DNA of 55,674 bases from assembly GCA_025356435.1 (NCBI GenBank), contig JANXSY010000197.1, positions 1 through 55,674 on the forward strand, in the 5' to 3' direction. Both the position numbers and the translations under genes were made by a program. Below, one piece after another: positions 1-9,300 of the stretch (its first letter is position 1; each line of letters starts with the position of its first letter). Source of the DNA: Isosphaeraceae bacterium (lineage in GTDB: Bacteria; Planctomycetota; Planctomycetia; Isosphaerales; Isosphaeraceae). The notes beneath the pieces were generated by a model, which did not search any database, had not been told where the DNA came from, and worked only from the letters and a program-made list of their open reading frames with translations.

Positions 1-93
1 CACCTAACCCGGCGCTGCAGCGGACCTGGCTCGCCACGACGGCTTTTGGTTATGGGACGGTTTCCCTCGGCGGTCCGCTCGGCTTGGTCATTA

Positions 94-113
94 GGGCCGG
101 TTCCAATCGGCCC
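94..113 (-). terminator. Possible terminator hairpin after the kinase-WD40 gene
   Basis: A 6-bp G/C stem (GGGCCG with CGGCCC) around an 8-nt loop lies about 40 nt past the stop codon of the minus-strand kinase gene. There is no clear T tract, so it may be only a processing hairpin or may act with Rho. Confidence 0.3.
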
Positions 114-150
114 CACGAAGAACGCCACAAATGCCCCTTCATCGTCGGGC

Positions 151-3100
151 CTATTCATCGAGACCTAGCGCCTTGAGTTCGTCGCGGACGCGGTCGAGGT
201 CCCAGACGCGGACGCTTTTGTCGTCGCCGCCGCTGGCGAGGCGGTGGCTGGTGGGGTCGAAGGCGAGGGTGAAGATGGTGCCTCGGTGGCCTGAGAGGCG
301 GATGTAGGGGTGCGGCTCAGGAAGGCGCAGTGACCAGACGCGGACCTGGTCGGCGGTGCCGACGGCTAGCTCGGTGCGGTCGGGGGAGAAGGCGAGTGAC
401 TCGACTGGGGCGGTGCCGTCTCCCTCGGGAGGGGGCAGGCGGTGCAGGGTCCGGCCGTCGCGAGGGTCGACGATCAGGACGACGCCCGTGCGGTCGCCGA
501 TGGCTAGGGATGAGCCGTCTGAGGAGAGGGCGAGGGTGGGGTGATTGCTCACCAGGGACCACGGCAGGCGCTCGATCCGGTCGCCACGGAGCGACCAGGC
601 GGTGACATCCTCGAACCCCGCGAGATAGATCCGAGTCCCCTCGGGGTTCATGGCGATATCGCGCCAGAACGGCGAGCGGTTCGGCTGCTTCGGGCGATCG
701 GTACGGCCGGTCGGGGCGGGTGGCCGGTCGATTGCGGAGGGGACGTGGAGGTCGAGCGATTCAAGCCGGATGAGCGGGCCGGGGGTGCCGTCGGCGAGGA
801 GGCGGGAGACGAGCACCTCGTGGACCCGGGTCATGACAAGGGTGCGGTCGTCTGGGGTCCGGGCGATCCGGGGGACGGTCGGGCGGAACCCCCGCGGCCA
901 GAGGTTCGCTGAGGCGCGGGGGAAGTCGGGCAGGGGGGCGACGGCGACCGGCTTGAAATCGGGGGGGGAGAGCCACTCAACGCGGTCCGGTCCCGGCGCG
1001 ATCGAAGTTCGGTTCCGACCCTCGCCTCGACCGAGCAGGAGGGTGATGAGCCGGCCCTTGGCGTCGAAGGTCAGCGACGAGGGACGCACCGCTTCGAGGA
1101 CGTTGGCGGTGGTCGCGCAGTGGCCGGGGGTCCAGATCCGGAGCGTGCCGTCACGCGACGACATCGCGAGGTCTCCGCCGGGCGAGAACGCAACCTCCTT
1201 CAAGGAGGCGGGGAAGCCCGCGATCTGGGTCAGGGCGCGAGGGTTGACGACGGCCCAGAGGGCGAGCGATGACGACTGGCCAACGGCAAGCAGGCCGCTC
1301 TTCGGGGCGATCGCCAGTCCGTGCCACTCGCCGGTGATCGGCAGGGTCGCGACCTTCGACGTGGCGGCCACGTCCCAGAGTTCGATGCCCGAGCTTCGGT
1401 TGGCGACGGCGAGCAGCGTGCCATCGTCAGGGCTGAATCGAAGCTGGTCGATGAATCCGAGGTTGGGGTTGAGCGAGGGGAGCGACGACTGGGTCTTGCC
1501 GAGGTTGTCGAGGTCCCAGAGATGCACCGCGCGGCTGTCTGCGGCGGCGAGCAGCCCTTCGGGACCGAGTGCCAGCGCGGTGAGTTGGGCCTGGGTCTCG
1601 ACGGTATCCCGACCTTTGCCGTCGCGGGTCCAGACGACTATGTCGGAGTCGAAGAAGGGGACCACGGCCACCGTCAAGCCGTCGGGGGAGATCGCGACCA
1701 GGGGCGGGGCGTACTTCGCGAACGACTCGGCCCTCGGTTCGGCCTTGGGCTCGTAGAGCGAGGCGAGCGGGTGGTCAAGATTGAGGGCGTTCCAGAGGTG
1801 GACCCGGTAGTCGACACGGCCAGACCGCGGGTCGCGCGGCCTCGACGACTCTCCATCGACGGCGCGGTCGATGGTGATGAGCCGACGACCGTCAGTCGAG
1901 GCGGCGATCGAGATGATCTCGCGATCAGCGTCAGGCGGCCCGAACGTGGTGGTGGTGTCTGAGCGGTCGAAGAGGCGGAGGTTGCCGGCGATCGCCCCGG
2001 TGGCGGCCTTGAAGAGGCGGAGGCCCTTGCCGTCGGGATGGACGACCGCGACGTTCTCCCCCGCCGTGACGATCCGGGTGCCTGGTCGGCCGAAGGGTCC
2101 GCCGCCGATGCGTCTCGGACCCGGGCCTCGACGTGCCTCGTTGGCGCTGGGGAGGCCGGCGTGGAGGTCTTGGGTCTCGATCAAGACCCGCGCCTCGGCG
2201 TCCCAGAAGCGGACCGTGCCGCCGTCTTCAGAGAGGGTCGCAAGATGCTGACCGGTCGGCCCAAAGACGAGGCCCTGCGGCTGGTCTTCGGTGGGGATCT
2301 CAGGGCGCTTCTCGACGTCGCGGATCGCCAGAAAGGCGACGGCCTCGTCGCGGAGCCGGGTCCGCTGGCTCGGGCCAGAGGGCAGGGCCGCGGCACGCTT
2401 GAGCAGGTCAAGCCCGGTGGCGCGGCGGTCGGCCACCGACGACATCCGCACGACCTCAGCGTTCTGGATCAACTGCGACCGCAGCGCCGTCTGCGCCTCG
2501 GTGATCGCGACCCCAAGCTTGATCGCAGCATCCTGGGCATCGCCCCGCGCGATCTGGGCGTCATCGCGCTCGTGAAGAACGCGAATGTAGGCAAGCGTCG
2601 ATGATGCGATGACGGTCGCCGTTGCCACTGTCGAGACGATCGTGAGCGAGGGGTGCCGTCGCGCGACCCGCCAGGCGCGGCCGATCAGCCCGATCCGTCG
2701 GGCGCGCACCGGCTCGTGATTGAGGTAGCGTTCGAGGTCGTCAGCGAGTTCCGTCGCGGTGGCATAGCGGTCGCCGGCGCGCTTGTGGAGGGCCTTGAGG
2801 ACGATCGTTTCAAGGTCGCGCGGCACCTTCGGATCGAAGTGTCTGAGCGGGAACGGCTCGCGACCGGCAATCTGCTCGATCAGCTCGGCAGCCGTGTTAC
2901 CGTCGAAGGGGGGGCGAAGGGTGAGCAACTCATAGAGGGTTGCGCCTAGACTATAGACATCACTACGGCCGTCGATCGGGCCGATCCGGGCCTGCTCGGG
3001 ACTCATGTAGCGCGGGGTGCCAAGAAGGCTGTCCATCTGGGTCTGGCTGGGATCGGCGAGGCGGCGGGCGAGGCCGAAGTCGGCCATCCAGACGACCCCC

Positions 3101-3945
3101 CGGGCGTCGACCAGGATGTTCGACGGCTTGACGTCGCGATGGATCACGCCATGCTGGTGAGCATGCGCCAGCGCCTCAGACGCCTGCCTGCCGATCGTGG
3201 CCACCCAGCGATAATAAGCCGACCCGCGTAGCGGTTCGAACGGCGTCGGCTCGTCGTCAAGGTCGCGCGGCGCTCCCGATGACCCGCGCCCGGCCCAGGT
3301 GGCGGTCAAGTCTCCGAGCAGCCCAGAGACGTCGCGGTCGTGTGCGGTCACTACGGCGGCGGCGGCGTTGCGTCCCGAGTGGCTTGACCCGGCGGCAACG
3401 GCCCGGTCGCGCCTCAGGTGTTTGATGACCCGATCGAGCCCACTCCCCTCGATCCGCTGCATGGCGTAATAGCAAAGGCCGCCGACCTGGCCGACGTCGA
3501 ACACCGGGACGATATGCGTATGGTGCAGCCCGGCGGCGGTGCGGGCCTCGTTGAGGAAGCGTCGCCGACCGCTCGAATCGGGCGCGGCGGACGATCCCAA
3601 GACCTTGAGCGCGACGGGCCGATCGAGGGCGACGTGGACAGCCTCATAGACGATCCCCATGCCGCCGCGACCGAGTTCTCTGACGATCCGATACCCCGCG
3701 ACGCGCCGGCCCGATTCGAGCCGATGCCCCGGCCCGGTCGGGTCGCCGATCAGCCCCTGCACGAGCGCCAGGCCGCCAAGAGCGGCGGAGAGGTCGTCTT
3801 GGAGGTCGGGATATCCGGCGGCGAAGGCGGTGGGGTCGGGCGACTGCCCAGCCTCGGCCAGCGCGAGAAACGCCTCGATCGCCTCGCCAAGCCGTTCGTC
3901 GCGGTCGACCGGATCGGGCTCGATGTCACTTGCGTGACGAACCAT
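151..3945 (-). CDS. Membrane-anchored Ser/Thr protein kinase with C-terminal WD40 repeats
   Basis: Hanks-type kinase, predicted to sit in the cytoplasmic membrane and phosphorylate Ser/Thr. From the ATG at 3945 it is about 1264 residues. An acidic N-terminal region (1-80) precedes the kinase domain (about 84-410) with glycine loop GRGGMGIVYEA, Lys114 in VALKVL, HRDVKPSN at 269-276, DFG at 289-291 and GTPRYMSPEQ. A low-complexity insertion of about 70 residues (170-240) sits inside the kinase fold. A single membrane helix lies at about 433-455, followed by a short coiled stretch and WD40-type repeats (GTVRFWD, GTLRIWTP, KSVRVWDLD) to the end. The frame stays open upstream to 4068, but that stretch crosses an inverted repeat, so 3945 is preferred. 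It lies just downstream of the ECF sigma gene 4091-4729, with which it probably forms a signalling pair. All catalytic motifs are intact; the signal sensed is unknown. Confidence 0.9.
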   Translation of the reverse strand: MVRHASDIEPDPVDRDERLGEAIEAFLALAEAGQSPDPTAFAAGYPDLQDDLSAALGGLALVQGLIGDPTGPGHRLESGRRVAGYRIVRELGRGGMGIVYEAVHVALDRPVALKVLGSSAAPDSSGRRRFLNEARTAAGLHHTHIVPVFDVGQVGGLCYYAMQRIEGSGLDRVIKHLRRDRAVAAGSSHSGRNAAAAVVTAHDRDVSGLLGDLTATWAGRGSSGAPRDLDDEPTPFEPLRGSAYYRWVATIGRQASEALAHAHQHGVIHRDVKPSNILVDARGVVWMADFGLARRLADPSQTQMDSLLGTPRYMSPEQARIGPIDGRSDVYSLGATLYELLTLRPPFDGNTAAELIEQIAGREPFPLRHFDPKVPRDLETIVLKALHKRAGDRYATATELADDLERYLNHEPVRARRIGLIGRAWRVARRHPSLTIVSTVATATVIASSTLAYIRVLHERDDAQIARGDAQDAAIKLGVAITEAQTALRSQLIQNAEVVRMSSVADRRATGLDLLKRAAALPSGPSQRTRLRDEAVAFLAIRDVEKRPEIPTEDQPQGLVFGPTGQHLATLSEDGGTVRFWDAEARVLIETQDLHAGLPSANEARRGPGPRRIGGGPFGRPGTRIVTAGENVAVVHPDGKGLRLFKAATGAIAGNLRLFDRSDTTTTFGPPDADREIISIAASTDGRRLITIDRAVDGESSRPRDPRSGRVDYRVHLWNALNLDHPLASLYEPKAEPRAESFAKYAPPLVAISPDGLTVAVVPFFDSDIVVWTRDGKGRDTVETQAQLTALALGPEGLLAAADSRAVHLWDLDNLGKTQSSLPSLNPNLGFIDQLRFSPDDGTLLAVANRSSGIELWDVAATSKVATLPITGEWHGLAIAPKSGLLAVGQSSSLALWAVVNPRALTQIAGFPASLKEVAFSPGGDLAMSSRDGTLRIWTPGHCATTANVLEAVRPSSLTFDAKGRLITLLLGRGEGRNRTSIAPGPDRVEWLSPPDFKPVAVAPLPDFPRASANLWPRGFRPTVPRIARTPDDRTLVMTRVHEVLVSRLLADGTPGPLIRLESLDLHVPSAIDRPPAPTGRTDRPKQPNRSPFWRDIAMNPEGTRIYLAGFEDVTAWSLRGDRIERLPWSLVSNHPTLALSSDGSSLAIGDRTGVVLIVDPRDGRTLHRLPPPEGDGTAPVESLAFSPDRTELAVGTADQVRVWSLRLPEPHPYIRLSGHRGTIFTLAFDPTSHRLASGGDDKSVRVWDLDRVRDELKALGLDE

Positions 3946-3970
3946 AACGGCACCATCTTGTCGTGGATTT

Positions 3971-4005
3971 CTGGTTCCCCCTTCCCTTGTGGGGGAGGGG
4001 ACCAG
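3971..4005. repeat. Intergenic inverted repeat (CTGGT...ACCAG)
   Basis: The arms CTGGTTCCCCCTTCCC and GGGGGAGGGGACCAG surround a TTGT loop and form an imperfect hairpin between the sigma gene and the kinase start. Its C-run/G-run look suggests a dispersed REP-like element, or a terminator that dampens read-through from sigma gene to kinase. It argues against the longer kinase start at 4068. Copy number elsewhere cannot be seen from here. Confidence 0.45.
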
Positions 4006-4090
4006 ATGGGGTTTCTCGGAGGGGGCTTGTCGGTCGTCCAACGGTATTTGTCTGGACCCAGACGACATCCCTACATCATTCTACCCGGCC

Positions 4091-4729
4091 TTACGGAAGC
4101 TGTCCCGGCGAGTCGAACGTCCGTTTCAGGTTGCGCAGACCCCTGGCGTAGATCCCGCGAATGCTTTTGCGGCTGACGCCAAGGCGGTCGCCGATCGATT
4201 CGAAGGAGAGGTTTTCGGCGTGGTAAAGCCAGAGGACTTCAGCCTCGCCCTCGGCGAGTCCCGCCACGGCGTCTGCCAGCAAGACCGTCAGCTCGCGGCG
4301 GCTGGCGGCCTCGCTCGGGCTGGTCTGGGAGAGGGAGAGCATGTCGAGCATCCTGCCGCCGCCTCCGGCCGAATCAGGCCCGCCGCCAAGGTCAAGCGGG
4401 GCATCAAGGGCGATGTCCGCCGCGCCACCCGACCGCTTGGCTCGGCTGTGATAGCGGCCGAGGTCTGCGAGCTTCTGGCCGACGAGCCGCCGCAGCCAGC
4501 CCACCAGCGCGGCCTCATTCTCGCCGGTGAACTGGGGAAACTGACGGACGACCTCGACCAGGGCCTCCTGGACCACGTCCGAAAGCTCGACCCGCTCGCG
4601 GAGCTTGGCCCCGAGTCCGGTGCGAACGACCATTCGCATATAATTGCGATAGAGCGCACACAACTCCCCGAGCGCCTCAGGCCGGCCCGCCCGCGCCTCG
4701 GCCATCAATTCTATCGGTCCCGACCCCAT
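4091..4729 (-). CDS. ECF-type RNA polymerase sigma factor
   Basis: 212-residue extracytoplasmic-function sigma factor. Region 2 carries the typical ELSDVVQEALVEVVRQFPQF core-binding and -10 recognition segment (about residues 48-68). Region 4 contains a helix-turn-helix at about 170-200 (LSFESIGDRLGVSRKSIRGIYARGLRNL) for -35 recognition. The Gly/Ser-rich linker between regions 2 and 4 is longer than in compact ECFs. No anti-sigma gene is adjacent; instead the next gene on the same strand is the kinase-WD40 protein, an arrangement seen repeatedly in planctomycetes, where the kinase may control the sigma factor. That functional link is inferred from context only. Confidence 0.9.
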   Translation of the reverse strand: MGSGPIELMAEARAGRPEALGELCALYRNYMRMVVRTGLGAKLRERVELSDVVQEALVEVVRQFPQFTGENEAALVGWLRRLVGQKLADLGRYHSRAKRSGGAADIALDAPLDLGGGPDSAGGGGRMLDMLSLSQTSPSEAASRRELTVLLADAVAGLAEGEAEVLWLYHAENLSFESIGDRLGVSRKSIRGIYARGLRNLKRTFDSPGQLP

Positions 4730-4991
4730 GCCCGATCGACCTCCCCGCCTGCGATTGCGTGCGAACGAACGAGATCGGCGCTGCGTGGACCCGTCGGACC
4801 GATATCGATACTAGGCGTCAAACCGCCCCACGCCGTCCCTTCGTCTCCATGATCGGCCCACGACGGCTTGAGGGCAAGGCCGGGGCGTCCAGATGCGATG
4901 GGTTGCCACGATTTGATAAGTCGATCGAGGGCTTTTCCGTTTGTGCTTTATTAAGCTGCTGCTCTGATTGATGCGAGTGGACAAGAAACGG

Positions 4992-5020
4992 TTGACATCC
5001 AACGATTGAGGTGAGATTCT
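4992..5020 (+). promoter_or_regulatory. Candidate sigma70 promoter
   Basis: A perfect TTGACA -35 at 4992-4997 is followed, after 17 nt, by GATTCT, a weak -10. An imperfect inverted repeat (CGATTGAG...CTCAACAATCG) overlaps it and could be an operator. It points toward the small open frame at 5044-5238. It may be the relic promoter of a lost gene. Confidence 0.3.
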
Positions 5021-5043
5021 CAACAATCGAAGTGAGTGGATGA

Positions 5044-5238
5044 CTTATTGTTCGACCGATCGTCGCTGCTCAGCAACGCCAGCAGTGGTTGGATCAACAA
5101 AGAGTTATCAAGCTTCAACTTGAAGCCCAACAGACAAACGCCATGAACCGGCAGGCCGCCGCGCAAGAAGAGAACGCCCGAGTCAATCGTCAGCGGCTCG
5201 ACGCCGAACTTTACGACCTCTATCGCAGCGGTCGTTGA
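5044..5238 (+). pseudogene. Gln/Glu-rich helical fragment without a start codon
   Basis: An open frame of 64 codons ends with TGA at 5236. It encodes a strongly helical, Gln/Arg-rich stretch (QQRQQWLDQQRVIKL..., then AAAQEENARVNRQRLDAEL). A stop (TGA at 5041) lies immediately upstream and no usable start precedes the helical part; the first ATG (codon 34) is well inside it. It therefore looks like the 3' end of a decayed coiled-coil gene. The family is not recognised, and chance openness cannot be excluded. Confidence 0.3.
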
Positions 5239-5373
5239 TCATTGCGTCAACCACGTCTCTCCAGACCAGACACGCACGTCGATCCGGACGACGGTCAGCT
5301 CGCCCGCATCGTCATGGAGCGAGAGACCGGCGGCGTGAGCCCCGGGGGCCAATTGGGTGCGGGATCTTGTGCC

Positions 5374-5426
5374 CAGCCCCGCAGGGGCGACATCGTCGGC
5401 GGGTCGATGTCGCCCCGGCGGGGCTG
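5374..5426. repeat. REP-like palindrome, also a candidate terminator for the gene at 5490
   Basis: The arms CAGCCCCGCAGGGGCGACAT and ATGTCGCCCCGGCGGGGCTG pair over nearly their whole length around a short GC-rich loop. The element sits 64 nt beyond the stop of the minus-strand TIM-barrel gene, so it may serve as its terminator. The shape resembles dispersed extragenic palindromes of GC-rich bacteria. Confidence 0.6.
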
Positions 5427-5489
5427 AGACGAATATCCTTGCCGACCACGGCCGCCGACTCATTGGCGGGGCCGTGATCCATGAGTCGA

Positions 5490-6260
5490 TCAGAGCAGGC
5501 TCTCAAGCAGCAGTTTGAGCTTGCGGACTTCGACTTCGACTTCGAAGGGGTTGTCGAGGCGGTCGAGGATCGAGACGGTCAGGGCGCGGTTGTAGCCGAC
5601 TCGTTCGAGGCTGCTCACAACTCGGCCGTATTCGATCTCGCCCTGGCCGACGCGCACCTGGAACTCGCCGGGCTTCTTGCCGGTGTCGCGGAGGTGGACG
5701 TTCTGGACGTAGGGGTAGACCTCTTCGAAGTTGTGGCTGCTGTGCGGCCCGTGGATGTAGTGGCTCGGGTCGAGCGTCAGGCCCAGGCCGATCACGGCTT
5801 TGCAGAGCGCGACGGCGGTGGCAGGGTCGGCGGTGAGGGTCTCGGCGTTGGTCTCGACGGCGACGACCAGGCCTTGCCGCAAGGCGTGCGACGACAGCTC
5901 GGTCAGCCGCTTCACCTCGGCGTCGAACGGCGAATTGATCGGGCCGGCGGCGATCGTCAGGACGGCGACGGCGGTCGTCTTTGCCATCCGACAGGCGGCT
6001 TCGAACCGCTTGCGGTAGACCGGGCCAAGGGGGTCAATGTCGCCGAAGTCGAGGCCAATCGCCGTGGGGGAGAGGCTCGGCCCCTGGCGGAGCCGCTGCA
6101 AGGCCAGTTCGAGATTGTCGGTGATCTCGGACGGTTTCAGGTGCGTGCCCGACTCGACGACTTCGAGGTCAACCTTGTGGAACTCCAGGTCGGCCATGCG
6201 GCGCAAGGCCAGTTCGAGCGGCTCTTTCGAGAAGCAAAGCGTGCTGCAAGCGACGTACAC
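5490..6260 (-). CDS. Sugar phosphate isomerase/epimerase-like TIM-barrel protein
   Basis: 256-residue cytoplasmic protein of the xylose isomerase-like/AP endonuclease 2 TIM-barrel superfamily. Typical strand-end metal-ligand positions are visible: VAVETNAET (Glu), LTLDPSHYIHG (Asp and His), VQNVHLRDT (His) and a C-terminal GQGEIEYGRVV (Glu). Members isomerise or epimerise sugars or inositols, often next to Gfo/Idh/MocA dehydrogenases, but no such gene is adjacent here, so the substrate is open. Length fits the family and no signal peptide is present. It stands alone, with non-coding sequence on both sides. Confidence 0.8.
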   Translation of the reverse strand: MYVACSTLCFSKEPLELALRRMADLEFHKVDLEVVESGTHLKPSEITDNLELALQRLRQGPSLSPTAIGLDFGDIDPLGPVYRKRFEAACRMAKTTAVAVLTIAAGPINSPFDAEVKRLTELSSHALRQGLVVAVETNAETLTADPATAVALCKAVIGLGLTLDPSHYIHGPHSSHNFEEVYPYVQNVHLRDTGKKPGEFQVRVGQGEIEYGRVVSSLERVGYNRALTVSILDRLDNPFEVEVEVRKLKLLLESLL

Positions 6261-6379
6261 CCGTCCCCCTCCTTGATTCCTGCGACGGATCGAATCGCCG
6301 ACGGCGGTGGCTCTCCCGTCTCGAGCGGCTTCCCTACGATCCGGATCATCCGATCGAAAACCGCCGGTCCGGGCTGATC

Positions 6380-9300
6380 CTACCGCAAGCGGCGGGTTGT
6401 GGGTAGGGCAGTCGGGGTCGCGTCGCCGGTGCGGATCAGGTTTGATCGATCTCCGGCGAGTCGGCCGGTCGCAGCGGGTTCAGAGGCGACGTGCCGCGTC
6501 CAGTGCGATCCCGCCAGGCGGGCGAAATCGGCGTAGCGGTGATCGCGATAGGCCGAGAGGGCGGCCATCAGGTCGCGTCGGGCGTTGAGCCGCTCGGCCT
6601 CGGTCAGTGCGGGGCCAGAGACGCTGAGGTCGTCAAGCCAGAGGCGGCCGGGGGTGAGCATCTCGAACCGGAGCCGCGCGGATTCAAGGCCGGTCGTCGG
6701 GATATCGGAGACCCTCGCGGCGGTGGCCGTCCACTCAGCGCGGGGGAAGACATCCACCTGTCTCACGAACGGTCGGCCCGACGCCTGGCCCTCGATCCAG
6801 AGTCGCACCCTTGCTTCGGGTCGGTCGGCGCGGAGCCAGGCCTGGATCGTCACTGAGGGATGGCCGGATGGTGAGAATGGGTCGGAGACGGCCGACGCGG
6901 GGAGGGTGGTCGCGTCGAGTCGCAGGCTTGATCGGCCCCCGTGGGGTAGCTGGGTATCGAGCGCGATCGCGGCCTTGTCGCCGACTGGCCCCCAGCCGTC
7001 GATGATCGAGGCACCGCGCGTCGAGGTGAGCACGACGGCGGCGGCCTCGAAGTCGGGGTTCGTCGGGCCGGACGAGGTCTCGCCCGCAGCGAGGTGGTTG
7101 AGCCGGGCGAGGGTGACGGAGAGGTCATCATACTGGGCGCGCATGCCGTCAAGAACCGCCGCGCCGGGGTGGGTGACGGTGGTCTCGATCGAGGCGGCGG
7201 CGTCAAGCTTTGCTGAGGCGACTCCGAACGGGGGCAAGTCGGCGACGACCCGGAGGCCGCCGTCGACGACCTGTGTGATGAGCGGGGAGGTGCGGCCGAT
7301 GTCGGCAAGCGTTGTCCCCTGGGCGCATCGCAGGACCGTTTCGATCTGGATCGGATAGGGGGTGTCGTTGGCCAGGGCGAGGAACGTCGCGCTGCCTGCC
7401 CTTGTCAGCCGCGCGGAGACGCCTGAAGGCGGGCGGGCACCGGCAGGTCCGGTCTCGGGGCTCGGGAGCGATCGGACGACCTGGGCGAACCGGCGGACGC
7501 GGTCTTCTCGGCCGGCAACGGCGTCTCCCGAGGCGAAGAACCATCGGCTGTCAAGTGTGGCAAGGGCGTGGCTGAGTGGTTCGTCGCCCGCCACGGCATC
7601 GGGCAGAGGGGGGGCGGCAAGGACGAGGTCCAACCCGCCTTGACCCGGCGATCGGGCCGATGAGCCGAGCCAGAGGCCCCGCAGCGATCGGCCGGCGACC
7701 TGCTCGTCGAGTTCGGGGCTGGTGGCGAGGTCACGGGCGAGTTCGTCGTGCGAGAGGCCGAGACCTCGGAGCACAATCGGAGCGGTCGCGCCGGTCGGCC
7801 AGTGGTCGAGGTCAAGGCCGACCGACCGCCACGCCTGCGCTGGGCCGAGACCGACCTTGTCGAGCCGACGCACCTCGTTGCCGACGGGTCCAGCTTCAAG
7901 GTCGGGGGTCGCCACAGCCAGGACCACGCCGGGGGCGGCAAGCCGCGCGGCCTCGGCGAGATCGGCATAGAGCGACGCCAATTCGCGGGAGCGCCAGGCT
8001 AGCCAGGGCTTCTGGCCTTTGACTTCGAGGAACCGGGCGCGGGCTTCGAACCGGCCGTCGTCGTCGGTGCCGTGGCCGGGGATCGTGCGGGCGAGACCAG
8101 GGTCGAACATCGCGGCGACGAATCGGGAGAAGGTCGTGTCGTCGAGGCCGGTGTCGGGGCGGCCGAGCAGGGTCGATCCCGGGCCGAGTCGGATCAAGAG
8201 TCCCGCAAGGCTGGGGTGGGTCCGGCGGATCGCGGCGACCTTGGCCACCCGGTTCGCCATCGCCTCGCGGACCTGGGGGTGGATCGGGTGATAGACGGGG
8301 CCGTCGGCCTTTCCCGCGCGGTCGATCCTTACCAGACCGTCAGCGAGTGCCTCGGCCGAGTCGGGGCGGGCGAGGCCGGGCAGGGGGGCGTCGGGGTCAA
8401 GGTCGAGCCAGGTGGCGAGGCCCTGGCGGTCAAGCAGCGTCAGCGTCAGGTCGAGCCGGTCAGGTCCAAGCGAGTCTTCGTCGGCCTGACCGTCAAGCAT
8501 CCGGCGCTGGGATCGGTCGGCGAGCGACTCGTGGAGGACGACCGTTGAGGCCCCGCAATGGGTGAGATATTTGCCCAGATTTCGCGCGGCGACGATCGGG
8601 TCTCCCCCGCCCCCGAAGCGGTCGAGGGCCGATGCGGCGGTGAGGTCGATCCCGACGAGTCGAGGCTCTCCAGCTCCCGGCGCGACGATCGATGGGCCGG
8701 GGGGCACGTCGGATAGCTCGTTAAGCGTGACCGTGCCGGGCTGGACCGACGACGTCGCATTGCGATTGACCAGAACGAGGACCGGTTCGGCCGCCTCGGG
8801 CCAGACGATCCAGGAATAGCTCTGCGACCGCTTCCCCTCAATGATCGGCGGCCCCGAGACGCAGGCGTCAAGCACGACCCGCGACCGCCCGCCAGGCCCG
8901 TCAGTGGCGACGACGCCGACGCCGAGCGACGAGGGATGACCGCCCGCGATGGTCAGGGTGAGCTGGTGGGGCCGATCGGGGTGGGCCACTTTCAGGCCGA
9001 CCGCCGCCCAGGCGAGGCCCGTCGCGTCGGCCGGTCCAAGCGTGACCGGGGCAGGGCGAGACACCCAGCCCCGCAGTCGGTCGCGCCGGGTCTCCTCAAC
9101 GATCGCCGCCTCGGGCATCTTCCATCCCGACACACCGGCCGGAGACCGCCCCGACGCCGACGGTCGATAGCCGTGGGGCGCGGCAAGCGAGATCGTGTCG
9201 ACCTTCTCGTTCGCGACCACGGCCGGTCCCTCAGCATGCGGCTTGGCCTTGGGGTCGACAACGGCGAGCGTGACCCGTCGCGTCGCGGTCGTCACGCCGG

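Noticed and set aside
3230-3250. GGTTCGAA sequence resembling a tRNA T-arm
   Set aside because: Inside the kinase coding region with no matching anticodon or acceptor arms; no tRNA gene was found anywhere in the window.
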